A stretch of DNA of 64,000 nt from Pseudonocardia sp. HH130629-09 (GTDB taxonomy: Bacteria > Actinomycetota > Actinomycetes > Mycobacteriales > Pseudonocardiaceae). Below, piece after piece: positions 53,137 to 61,985 of the stretch. Within the stretch, counting starts at the first letter, position 1; each line of letters opens with the position of its first letter. The DNA lies in contig NZ_CP011868.1 of the NCBI RefSeq assembly GCF_001294645.1, positions 3,906,001-3,970,000 of the forward strand, written 5' to 3'. Below the pieces are notes generated by a model. That model was given only the letters and a program-made list of their open reading frames with translations. It did not search any database and was not told the DNA's origin. A program made the translations under genes and the position numbers.

Positions 53137-56100
53137 TCAGCCGGTCAGGGCGGCGAGCGCGGTCCGGGCCTGCTCCCGGAACCGCTCGACGTTGCCGAGC
53201 TTGACGTCCTCGTAGCCCCGCACCAGGTCCGCGGTCTCGGCGACGGCGACCACACCGTCGACGGTGTCGTGCGTGAGCAGGTCCAGCGCGGCGCGGACCA
53301 GCGTCTGGTACTCCCCCACCAGCTCGCGCTCCACCCGGCGGACCCCGGCGCAGCCGAACACGTCCAGCGGGGTGCCGCGCAGCCGCCGGGCCGCGCGCAG
53401 CGCGCGGAACGCGGGGCCGGCCAGCCGGCCGTCGAGGGCGATCTTGCGGTTCATCCCCAGCGCGCGCAGCACCGGCGGGTGCAGCATCACCGAGACCCGG
53501 GCGTCGGGACCGAACGCGGCGTCGCGGCGGGCGGTCTCGACCGGGTCCAGGTGCAGGCGGGCGACCTCGTACTCGTCCTTGTAGGCCATGAGCCGGTGCA
53601 GGCCGCGGGCGTAGGCGGCGCCGACGCGCTCGCCGGCCGCGTCACCGGCCCGGGCGGCGGCGATGGCCGCCGCCCGGCGGACCTCCTCGGCGTAGCGGTG
53701 GGCGTAGGCGGCGTCCTGGTAGCCGGTGAGGTCGGCGATGCGGGTGGCCAGCGCCTCGGTGAGCTCGGGGCCCGTGGCGACCGAGCGGGCCAGCGCGGCG
53801 GACGCCTCGTCGACGGCGACCGGGGCCGGCTGCGGCGCGAGGAGCGCCCGGCGCACGGCGGCGGCGTCGATCGCGGCGGCCCGGCCCCAGCGGAACGCGG
53901 TCAGCGTGGTCTCCACGGCCGCGCCGTTGACCCGGATCGCTTCCTCCAGCGCCTCGACCGACACCGGGAGCACCCCGTGCTGGTAGGCGGCACCGAGCAG
54001 CAGCATGTTGGTGGGCAGGTGGTCGTCGAACAGCGACTCGGACAGCGTCTGGGCGTCGACGGCGAGCAGGTCGCGGGTGACCGCGCCGATCCGCTCGACG
54101 GCGTCGTCGGTGGAGCCGGGCAGCACGACGCGTCCGGTGACCATGGCCGCGGTCGGCACGAGCGAGGTGTTGACGACGGCGACGGTGTGCCCGGGCCGGG
54201 CGACCGCGAGCGTCGCGTCGGAGGCGGTGCCGACGAGGTCCATCCCGATCAACACGTCCGCGGTGCCGCGGGAGGCGCGCAGGATCCCGTGGTGGGGCTG
54301 CTTGGCGATCCGGACGTCGGAGACGACCGGGCCGCCCTTCTGCGCGAGCCCCACCTGCTCCAGCCCGGCGGCGAACAGCCCGTCGAGGTGGGCGGCCATC
54401 TGCAGGATCGCCGACGCGGTGACGACGCCGGTGCCGCCGATGCCGGGCATCCGGATCAGGGTCGCGTCCGGGTCGACCCGCGGCTCGGGGGCGACGAGCG
54501 TGACCGGCAGCGGCGGGATCTCCCGGCGCGGCCGGGTGCCGGGCACCACCGTGAGGAACGACGGGCAGTCGCCCTTGAGGCAGGAGTAGTCGGTGTTGCA
54601 GGACGACTGGTGGATGGTGGTCTTGCGGCCGAACTCGGTCTCCACCGGGAGCACCGACAGACAGGTCGACTGGTCACCGCAGTCGCCGCAGCCCTCGCAG
54701 ACCCGCTCGTTGATCAGCACCTTCTCCGCCGGGGCGGGCAGCTTCCCGCGCTTGCGCAGCCGGCGCTCCTCGGCGGCGCAGCGGTCGTCGTGGATCAGGA
54801 CGGTGACGCCGTCGAGGGCCGCGAGCTCCTGCTCGACCGCGGCCAGCTCGTCGCGGTGGCGGACGCTCGCGATCGGGTCGAGGGCGACGCCGCGGTAGTC
54901 GCGCGGGGAGTCGGTGGTGACGACGATGCGGCGCACGCCCTCCAGGGCGAGCGAGCGGGTGATGTCGGGGACGTTCATCCGCCCCTCGGCACGCTGCCCG
55001 CCGGTCATGGCGACGGCGTCGTTGTAGAGCAGCTTGTAGGTCATGGTGACCCCGGCGGCGACGGCGGCGCGGATCGCGAGCGAGCCGGAGTGGTGGAAGG
55101 TGCCGTCGCCGAGGTTCTGCACGAGGGTGCGGTCGTCGGTGAACGGGGCCAGGCCGATCCACTGGGCGCCCTCGCCGCCCATCTGGGTCAGCCCGATCTG
55201 GCGGCCGCGGTGCTCGCCGTCGAGGGCGATCATCGCGTGGCAGCCGATCCCGACGCCGACGAGCGTGTCGTCGCCGGTGCGGGTGGAGGTGTTGTGCGGG
55301 CAGCCGGAGCAGAAGTACGGCGTCCGGTTCCCGAGCAGGTCCAGACCGATCCGCGACGGCTTCGGCGGGGCGAGGCGCTCGAGGTGCGCGCTCGCCGCGG
55401 CGGGCAGCGTCCGTCCGGCGGCGGTGAGCCGGGCGGCCAGGGCGCGGGCCACGTCCTCGGCGCCGAGCTGGCCGCGGGCGGACAGCAGCGGGCGGCCGCG
55501 GTCGTCGCGGCGGCCGGTGACCGTCGGCCGGTGGTCGCGCCCGTAGAGCGCGTCGCGCAGATGGCCCTCCAGGAACGGCACCTTGTCCTCGACCACGAGC
55601 ACCTCGGCGCAGCCCTCGACGAGTCCGGCGAGCGCGTCGGCGTCGACCGGGAACGGCATGGCGAGGCGGACCAGACGCACGCCGAGTGCGTCGAGCTCGG
55701 CCTCGCCCAGGCCCAGGTCCTCGCACGCCCGCAGCACGGTGGCGTACCCGGTGCCGGAGGCCAACACGGCGAGGTGCGGGTCACGGGAGGTGAAGGTGAC
55801 GCGGTTGAGCCCGGTCTCGCGGGCGTACTGGCGGGCCAGGTCGAGCCTGCGGGTGAGCTGGTCGTGCTCGGCCTCGACGGCGGCGGGCCCGACGAGCGGG
55901 CCGGCCTGCGCGCGGTCGGTGGCGGGCGGGGCCGGGACGCCGACCAGCTCCGGGCGCAGTGCGCCGAGGTCGACGGTGCAGGAGGCGTCGGCGACGTCGG
56001 CGATGATCTTCAGGCCGGTCCAGAGCCCGGTGGCCCGGGACAGCGCGACCGCGTGCAGGCCCAGCTCGATCACCTCGGCCACCGAGCCGGGCGCGAGCAG

Positions 56101-56595
56101 CGGCATCGTCAGGGACTGCGCCATCGGCTCGCAGGAGCTGGGCACGGTGGAGGACTTGCAGGACGGGTCGTCGCCGATGATCGCGACGGCGCCGCCGAGC
56201 CGGGCAGTGCCGGCCAGGCTGCCGTGCCGGATCGCGTCGGCGGCCCGGTCGAGGCCGGGGTTCTTGCCGTACCACCAGCCGACGACGCCGTCGTGGCGGC
56301 GACCGGGGACGGCGTCGAGCAGCTGGGTGCCCGCGACGGCGGTGGCGGCGAGCTCCTCGTTGAGCCCGGGGCGGAAGACCACGCGCTCGGCGTCGAGGTG
56401 GGTCCGGGCGCGGCCGAGCTCGGCGTCGAAGGTGCCGAGCGGGGAGCCCTGGTAGCCCGAGACGAACGAGGCCGTGTCGAAGCCGCGCGCGGTGTCGAGG
56501 CGGGCCTGTTCGAGCACGAGCCGCACCAGCGCCTGGATCCCGGTCATCGGAGCCCGCCCGTGGGTAGCGAGGTACTTGGCGTCCAGCACGGTCAT
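53137..56595 (-). CDS. Single-chain indolepyruvate:ferredoxin oxidoreductase
   Basis: 1152 residues from ATG with GAGGAG upstream. The order is pyrimidine domain (ALVRLVLEQARLDTARG, SGYQGSPLG), TPP domain (YFCSGCPHNTST, QMGGEGAQWIGL, LLYNDAVAMTGGQRAEG), ferredoxin part (CEGCGDCGDQSTCLSVLP, SSCNTDYSCLKGDCPSF) and gamma domain (RMPGIGGTGVVTASAILQMAA, GLAQKGGPVVSDVRI). Such fused enzymes convert arylpyruvates or branched 2-oxoacids to acyl-CoA, and are often controlled by an adjacent Lrp. The window thus has a second, differently built copy of this activity. Confidence 0.93.
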   Translation of the reverse strand: MTVLDAKYLATHGRAPMTGIQALVRLVLEQARLDTARGFDTASFVSGYQGSPLGTFDAELGRARTHLDAERVVFRPGLNEELAATAVAGTQLLDAVPGRRHDGVVGWWYGKNPGLDRAADAIRHGSLAGTARLGGAVAIIGDDPSCKSSTVPSSCEPMAQSLTMPLLAPGSVAEVIELGLHAVALSRATGLWTGLKIIADVADASCTVDLGALRPELVGVPAPPATDRAQAGPLVGPAAVEAEHDQLTRRLDLARQYARETGLNRVTFTSRDPHLAVLASGTGYATVLRACEDLGLGEAELDALGVRLVRLAMPFPVDADALAGLVEGCAEVLVVEDKVPFLEGHLRDALYGRDHRPTVTGRRDDRGRPLLSARGQLGAEDVARALAARLTAAGRTLPAAASAHLERLAPPKPSRIGLDLLGNRTPYFCSGCPHNTSTRTGDDTLVGVGIGCHAMIALDGEHRGRQIGLTQMGGEGAQWIGLAPFTDDRTLVQNLGDGTFHHSGSLAIRAAVAAGVTMTYKLLYNDAVAMTGGQRAEGRMNVPDITRSLALEGVRRIVVTTDSPRDYRGVALDPIASVRHRDELAAVEQELAALDGVTVLIHDDRCAAEERRLRKRGKLPAPAEKVLINERVCEGCGDCGDQSTCLSVLPVETEFGRKTTIHQSSCNTDYSCLKGDCPSFLTVVPGTRPRREIPPLPVTLVAPEPRVDPDATLIRMPGIGGTGVVTASAILQMAAHLDGLFAAGLEQVGLAQKGGPVVSDVRIAKQPHHGILRASRGTADVLIGMDLVGTASDATLAVARPGHTVAVVNTSLVPTAAMVTGRVVLPGSTDDAVERIGAVTRDLLAVDAQTLSESLFDDHLPTNMLLLGAAYQHGVLPVSVEALEEAIRVNGAAVETTLTAFRWGRAAAIDAAAVRRALLAPQPAPVAVDEASAALARSVATGPELTEALATRIADLTGYQDAAYAHRYAEEVRRAAAIAAARAGDAAGERVGAAYARGLHRLMAYKDEYEVARLHLDPVETARRDAAFGPDARVSVMLHPPVLRALGMNRKIALDGRLAGPAFRALRAARRLRGTPLDVFGCAGVRRVERELVGEYQTLVRAALDLLTHDTVDGVVAVAETADLVRGYEDVKLGNVERFREQARTALAALTG

Positions 56596-56691
56596 CGGTG
56601 ACGGCTCCTCGTCGGGTGGGCGGCGCGGTCCGCCCAGGACAGCGTGACGAGCGCCACGACGCAACAGCCGAGGGGACTCTGACCGAGAGAA

Positions 56692-56737
56692 CGCAACGGA
56701 TAGCGTGTGACGACCACACAGACGTGAATCCGTTGCG
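56692..56737. promoter_or_regulatory. Nested palindromes in the Lrp / oxidoreductase divergent promoter
   Basis: CGCAACGGAT (56692-56701) and ATCCGTTGCG (56728-56737) form a perfect inverted repeat. Inside it GTGTG-ACGAC-CACAC (56705-56719) is a second perfect palindrome. The pair spans 46 bp between the divergent starts at 56595 and 56749. Lrp/AsnC proteins bind multiple such sites and the regulator gene is adjacent, so local autoregulation and control of the oxidoreductase is likely. Confidence 0.65.
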
Positions 56738-56748
56738 CCGGAGGTGCC

Positions 56749-57192
56749 GTGCCCGAGACCGAGGTCGACGAGCTGGACCACGCGATCCTGCGGCTGCTGC
56801 ACGAGGACGCGCGCCGCACCTACGCCGACATGGCCGCACGCGTCGGGCTGTCCACCGCCGCGACCAAGCGCCGGGTCGACCGGCTGCGCGAGTCCGGGGT
56901 GATCACCGGCTTCACCGTGCAGGTCGACCACGCCAAACTGGGCTGGCCGGTCGAGGCGTTCAGCGAGATCCGCTACGCCGGCACCGCCAGCGTCTCGGAG
57001 ATCGTCGACACGGCGTCGCGCCAGCCGGAGGTGCAGGCGGTCTACACCCTCGCCGGTGACCTCGACGCCCTGGTCCAGGTCCGGGTGCGCGATCTCGCGC
57101 ACCTGCAGGAGGTCATCGACCGGCTGCGGCGCAACGGCACCGTCACCGGGACCCGGACGCTGATGGTGCTGGGGCGCTGGACCCACACATGA
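56749..57192 (+). CDS. Lrp/AsnC-family transcriptional regulator
   Basis: 147 residues from GTG with GGAGG four bases upstream. N-terminal helix-turn-helix (LDHAILRLLHEDARRTYADMAARVGLSTAATKRRV) and a C-terminal RAM domain (VYTLAGDLDALVQVRVRDLAHLQEVIDRL), which binds amino acids or 2-oxo acids. It is divergent from the single-chain indolepyruvate oxidoreductase, suggesting it senses an aromatic amino acid or its keto acid. Confidence 0.92.
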   Translation: MPETEVDELDHAILRLLHEDARRTYADMAARVGLSTAATKRRVDRLRESGVITGFTVQVDHAKLGWPVEAFSEIRYAGTASVSEIVDTASRQPEVQAVYTLAGDLDALVQVRVRDLAHLQEVIDRLRRNGTVTGTRTLMVLGRWTHT

Positions 57193-57231
57193 TCATTTGC
57201 CTATCGCAACGATCCGACCGATCATGACCGG

Positions 57232-58455
57232 GTGCTCGTTCTCTGCAGTGTCACCGGTTCGCCCTCGCACGGCCGGGCCGTGCTCCCCTTCGTCCGGGCG
57301 CTGGGCGATGCCGGCCACCGGGTCGTGGTGGCATGTCCGCCCGACGTCGCGGGGGTGTTCGACGGTGCGCCCGTCGTCGTCGAGCCGGTGCTCCCGACGA
57401 TGGCCGACGCCGCCGGACACCTCGGCCCGGTCCTCGCCCGGCTCGGCGGGCCCGCCGCGCTGGCGACGCTGACCCCGGCCGAGGCGACGACGGCGCTGCT
57501 GCCGACCCTGTTCGCGGGTCCGCAGGTGACGGGCTCGGCGCGGGCGCTGCTCGCACTCGTGCGGGCTCACGGGGTCCCGGACCTGGTGCTGCGCGACGGC
57601 GGCGAGACCGCGGGGTTCCTGGTGGCCGAGCACCTGGGGGTGCCGTGCGTGGCGGCACCGTCGGGCGCGGGCAACGTCCTCGCCCCGCACGTCGTCGCCG
57701 ACGCGCTGACCGAGCGTCGCGAGGAGCTCGGCTTCGCCGTCCCGGACGCCCCGGCTGCGCTGCACCGGTGGGGGCGGCTGGACTGCATGCCGCAGCAGTT
57801 CTCGCTGGCCGAGCCGCACATGGTGCCGGCGCGGGCGTTCCGCCAGGACGACCAGGTCACCCGCGGCGAGACGCTGCCCGGCTGGGTCGCCGCGCTGCCC
57901 GGGAACCGGCCGCTCGTCCTCGCGGGGCTGGGGACGGCGATGCCGGCGATGGCCGGACGCGCCCAGCGCCGCGCCCCCGTCGACCCGCATGCGGCGCTGC
58001 GCACCGTGGCCGAGGCGGCGTCCCGGCTCGACGCCGAGGTGGTGCTGTCCACCGGCGGCCTGCCGGTGGACGACCTGGACCTGCCCCCGCACGTGCATCC
58101 TGCTTCGTGGGTGCCGCAGCCGCTGCTGCTCCAGGTCGCGGACCTGTTCCTCACCCACGGCGGCTACAACGGCATCCGCGAGGCCGTGCGGCACGGCGTC
58201 CCGCTGGCGGTGCTGCCGCAGTTCGGGGACCAGGAGCACAACGCCGGGCGGGTCGCCGAGCTCGGGCTGGGCGCGCACTGCGCCCCCGACGCCGCCGAGA
58301 TCGCCGCGACCTGCACGCGTCTCCTGACCGACGACGACGTCCGCGCGCGGATCCGCTCGGCGCAGCGCGCGATGCTGGCGCTGCCGCCGGTGGAGGACGC
58401 GGTCGGTGTCCTGGAGGACCTGGTCGCGCGCCGGGTACCCGTGCTGGCGGCCTGA
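57232..58455 (+). CDS. GT1-type (MGT/UGT) glycosyltransferase
   Basis: 407 residues from GTG. The start LVLCSVTGSPSHGRAVLPFVRALGDAGH is the GT-B N-domain; the C-terminal donor-binding region has SWVPQPLLLQVADLFLTHGGYNGIREAVRHGVPLAVLPQFGDQEHNAGRV, the PSPG-like block of macrolide/flavonoid glucosyltransferases. It transfers a sugar to a small hydrophobic acceptor, perhaps for detoxification. Only 39 bases follow the Lrp gene, so read-through is possible. Confidence 0.9.
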   Translation: MLVLCSVTGSPSHGRAVLPFVRALGDAGHRVVVACPPDVAGVFDGAPVVVEPVLPTMADAAGHLGPVLARLGGPAALATLTPAEATTALLPTLFAGPQVTGSARALLALVRAHGVPDLVLRDGGETAGFLVAEHLGVPCVAAPSGAGNVLAPHVVADALTERREELGFAVPDAPAALHRWGRLDCMPQQFSLAEPHMVPARAFRQDDQVTRGETLPGWVAALPGNRPLVLAGLGTAMPAMAGRAQRRAPVDPHAALRTVAEAASRLDAEVVLSTGGLPVDDLDLPPHVHPASWVPQPLLLQVADLFLTHGGYNGIREAVRHGVPLAVLPQFGDQEHNAGRVAELGLGAHCAPDAAEIAATCTRLLTDDDVRARIRSAQRAMLALPPVEDAVGVLEDLVARRVPVLAA

Positions 58456-58465
58456 ACCGCAGGGG

Positions 58466-58981
58466 TCAGGCGGGCGGGCCGTGCGGGGCGCGGGGCCCGC
58501 AGGCGACGACGGTGCGTGTCCAGGTGCCGAACAGCACGAGCACCCCGAGCACGGTGACGACCAGACCCGGTCCGATGTCGTCGGTGCCGGCGACGGCGGT
58601 CTGGCGCGACCACACCGCCCAGAGCCCGGTGACCGCGCCGACGCCGGTGACGGTGGCCGCGGTCCAGGCCAGCGGCCAGAAGCGGGTCAGCAGGGCGAGC
58701 ACCGACACCCCCACCGCGACGACGGCGACCACGGTGAACAGCCACGGCAGCGGCCCCATGGAGACCCGGCCGGTGAGGACCTCCCACCCGGCGCCGTGGG
58801 TCGACCAGGGCATGAGCAGGGCGGCGGCGACGGCGGCGACCCCCGCCCCCGCGACGACCGACGCCGGGCCGGGGTCGATCCAGCGGTCGACCCGCCACGC
58901 GATGCGGGTGAGCTCGTCGGCGAGCTCGGGTGTCGCCTGCGGGGACAGCGCGCCCGGGCCGGGCGTGCGCGGTGCACTCAT
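58466..58981 (-). CDS. Hypothetical four-helix membrane protein
   Basis: 171 residues from ATG with GAGGGAG upstream. A soluble N-terminal part (TPELADELTRIAWRVDRWIDPG) is followed by four hydrophobic segments (SVVAGAGVAAVAAALLMPW, LPWLFTVVAVVAVGVSVLALL, WTAATVTGVGAVTGLWAVW, GLVVTVLGVLVLFGTW). The tail contains one Cys. It resembles small actinobacterial membrane proteins of unknown role; I do not assign a family. Its 3' end is ten bases from the convergent glycosyltransferase. Confidence 0.75.
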   Translation of the reverse strand: MSAPRTPGPGALSPQATPELADELTRIAWRVDRWIDPGPASVVAGAGVAAVAAALLMPWSTHGAGWEVLTGRVSMGPLPWLFTVVAVVAVGVSVLALLTRFWPLAWTAATVTGVGAVTGLWAVWSRQTAVAGTDDIGPGLVVTVLGVLVLFGTWTRTVVACGPRAPHGPPA

Positions 58982-59185
58982 GCGGCTCCCTCGTCGTCAC
59001 TGCTGTGTCGTCGCTGCGTGTAGTCGCTGCGGTAGCGGGATGTCGGCACTGCTATTGCACCACGCCGGTACCGGTCGCGGCGCCACCGACGGGGTGGCTC
59101 CGGGGGCCGGTCGGCGAGCCCGCCGTGCGCACCGCCCGGCGGTCGCGGCGGTACCGGACCGGCCGCCGCGGTCGGCACCGCTCGC

Positions 59186-59830
59186 CTAGTACTCCAGCCG
59201 CACTTCGTTAGCTGGGCTGTCTTCGTCGTCGGTAGTGGCTTTCGCGGGCTCGGTGTTGGTGGCGGCGACGCCAGGTCGACCAGGCCCAGCCCACGGTGCG
59301 GGCGGGGATGTGGATCAGAGATGCCAGGAGACGTCGGATCTCGGCGAGGGTGAGCGGGATGAGCCCGCTGCCAGGTCTTTTGGGGCGATCGCCGCGGTGA
59401 CCGAGAGGTAGGCGTGGGCGAGCATGGCCAGGGTGATGTGGCGGTACCAGGCGTCGTAGCGGCGGACCTGGTACTGGTCGAGTCCGATGTCGTTCTTCGC
59501 GGTCTGGAAGCACTCCTCGATCGCCCACCGTGCCCCGGCGACCCGGACCAACTCCCGCAGCGGTGTGGCGGCGGGTGCGGCGCAGCGGTAGAACGCCAGC
59601 TCACGGACCGTCTTGCCCTCGGGAACGGTGGTCTGGCGGCGGGCCAGCAGCCAGTGCCCCCGACCCGGAGGGGAGGCCGTCGGTGTCGAGGGTGACCGCG
59701 GTCCAGTCGTAGGCGCGCTCGCCGTGCGCGCCCGGGCCGACCGAGCGCGGTTCCCAGGCGTCTCGGTCGGTGTCGGGTTCGCGGCCGCTGGCGATCGTGG
59801 CGGGGACCTCGTGTCGTCGGACGGGGCGGA
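59186..59830 (-). mobile_element. Truncated, frameshifted IS701-family relic
   Basis: The right end TACTCCAGCCGCACTTCGT (next to CTAG 59186-59189) and about 400 bp of 3' coding sequence (VRVAGARWAIEECFQTAKND ... AAIAPKDL) nearly match the intact copy at 61986. Further in, the sequence (GERAYDWTAVTLDTDGLPSG, then RELAFYRCAAPA) is clearly diverged from that copy, so the relic is a mosaic or a distinct sister element. The transposase 5' half is missing, and homology fades near 59830. The gap 58982-59185 shows no feature. Confidence 0.8.
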
Positions 59831-59883
59831 GCATGGTCGTCGACCTCACCGGGGTATCTCGTGGGGCGTGGGCTGCGGCAGCA

Positions 59884-61844
59884 TCACGGAAGATCGTTCC
59901 TATGGCTTCGGTGCGGTGCCGGTTCGGCGTCGGTCCGTCCGCCGAGGTGGCGGGCCAGGAACCGCTCGGTGGCGCGGTGGAAGTCGATCTGGTTCTGCGG
60001 ATTGACGAACCCGTGTCCCTCGTCGTCCTTGACCAGGTACTCCACCTCGACGTCGCGATCGCGCAGAGCGGCGACGATGGTGTCGGACTCCGCGCGCACC
60101 ACGCGGACGTCGTTGGCGCCCTGGACGACCAGCAGCGGGGTGCGGATCCGGTCGGCCCGGTGGATCGGGGACCGGGCCGCCATGTCCGCAGCCTGCTCGG
60201 GGACGTCCGGATCACCGACGTAACGGCCCCAGAAGTTGGTCAGGTTCCTGCGGACGAACGGCGGCACACTTTTCGCGAAGGACACCAGGTCGGAGATCCC
60301 GACGTAGTCCACGGCGGCGGCGAACACATCCGGAGTGAAGCTCACCGCGACCAGCGTCGCGTACCCGCCGTAGGAGCCCCCGACGATCCCGATCCGCTCC
60401 GGATCCGCCAGGCCGCGGCCCACCGCCCAGTTCACCGCGTCGATCAGATCGTCGTGCATCGCCCCCGCGAACTCCCCGACCGCCGCCTGAGTGTGAGCAT
60501 TGCCGTAGCCGACCGAACCCCGGAAGTTGACCTGGAGGACCGCGTAGCCGCGGTTGGCCAACAGCTGCGTCTGCGGGCCGAACCCCCAGGCGTCGCGGTA
60601 CCAGGGTCCGCCGTGCACCAACAGCACCAACGGCAGGGTCGTCGGCTCGGTCGCGACCGGCAGGGTCAGGTACGACGGCAGCGCCCGCCCGTCGCGGGCG
60701 GTGATCGTCACCGGCGTCATCGGGGCCAGCGCGGCCGGGTCCAGGCGTGGGTCGTCGGCGAACAGCAGCCGCGACGCGCCCGTGGAGTGGTCGTAGAGCC
60801 AGGTGCGGTCCGGGTCGCGGTCGTGGGTGAACGACACCACCCAGCGGGTGCCGGTGTCGTCGGTGGAGATCGCTTCCAGATCGCCGTCGGACAACTGCTC
60901 GACCTTGGCCAGTACATCGGCGAAGTGCGGGTCCAACGCGTGGATGACCTGGCGCTCACCGAGGTATCGCACCCCCAGCAGCTCCCCGGTGTGCCGGTGG
61001 CGGATCAGCGGTGACTCGGTCTGTCTGACCCCCTGCAACACTGCGCGGCGCAGCGCGTCCAGGTCCAGCTCGGGATGGCTGTCGACCTCGGTCTCGACCC
61101 CGGTGGTCAGGTCGAGTCGGGCCAGCCGCATCCGGTCGGACCCGGTGTAGGAGCCGAACCACATGCCGGACCCGTCCGCGGTCAGCTCCCCGGGGACCAG
61201 TCCGTAGAGGTGATCGCGGCCGGAGAACTCGGCGATGGTCTCCGGGGCGCCGTCGTTCCAGCGCGCCACGACGATCGTGCCGTCAGCGGCCAGCATCTGG
61301 ACGACCAGCCGCCCGTCGGGGGCTGCGACCAGTCCATCACCTGGCCCGGGTTCTGAGCCAGCACGGTCAGTTCGCCGGTGGCCACGTCCAGCTCCGCCAG
61401 GTCCATCTCGTCGACCCGACGCTGGTTGATCTGCAACAGCACTGTCCCCGGTCGCGCGACCGGCTGATCCCACTTCAGAACCCTGGCCCCTGGATACGGG
61501 GTCAGATCCACCACCGGGCGGTCCGGCCGAGTCACCTCGACCCGGAACAGGTGGAAGTTCTCGTCGCCGCCGTCGTCCTGGGCGTAGAGCAACCACCGCG
61601 AGTCCGCGGTCCAGGCAAAGCTCAGGATGTTGCGGGTCCGGTCCGCGGTGACCCGGCGTGGCTCGCCGTCGACGCCGTCGACCGCACCGAGGTCACGCAC
61701 CCACACGTTGAGCCGGTCGCTCCACGGCGCCAGATAGGCGATCCGGGTGCCGTCCGGAGACAGCACCGCCTTGCTGTGCGCGGGCAGGGCGAACAGATCC
61801 TCGACCGCGATCAGGTCGGGATGAGCGGGCGTGGACGGTGCCAT
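59884..61844 (-). pseudogene. S9 prolyl oligopeptidase-like hydrolase with one frameshift
   Basis: Two frames join into a full acyl-aminoacyl-peptidase-like protein of about 650 residues. The first (ATG 61844, GAAGGAA upstream) covers the beta-propeller start (DLFALPAHSKAVLSPDGTRIAYLAPW). The frame breaks near 61329, where a G run seems one G short, then VAAPDGRLVVQML continues. The catalytic domain is intact: GGSYGGYATLVA (Ser), GANDVRVV (Asp), DDEGHGFVNPQNQ (His). It would cleave short peptides in the cytoplasm. It is bracketed by IS701 sequences. Confidence 0.85.
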
Positions 61845-61985
61845 CAGTGTTCCTTCTGCCGGGTGCAACGATGCGCCCAACCGACACTGTGCCGTCGCGG
61901 CACACGCAACGCGCAGTGATCCGAATCACCGACGATACCGAAGGGGTCAGGCGCCTGGCGAAACGCCGCAGGTGCCGTTGCAGTA

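Noticed and set aside
53269..56601. A 1110-residue plus-strand open frame
   Set aside because: Exactly antisense to the single-chain indolepyruvate oxidoreductase; Gly/Arg/Val-rich with no domain.
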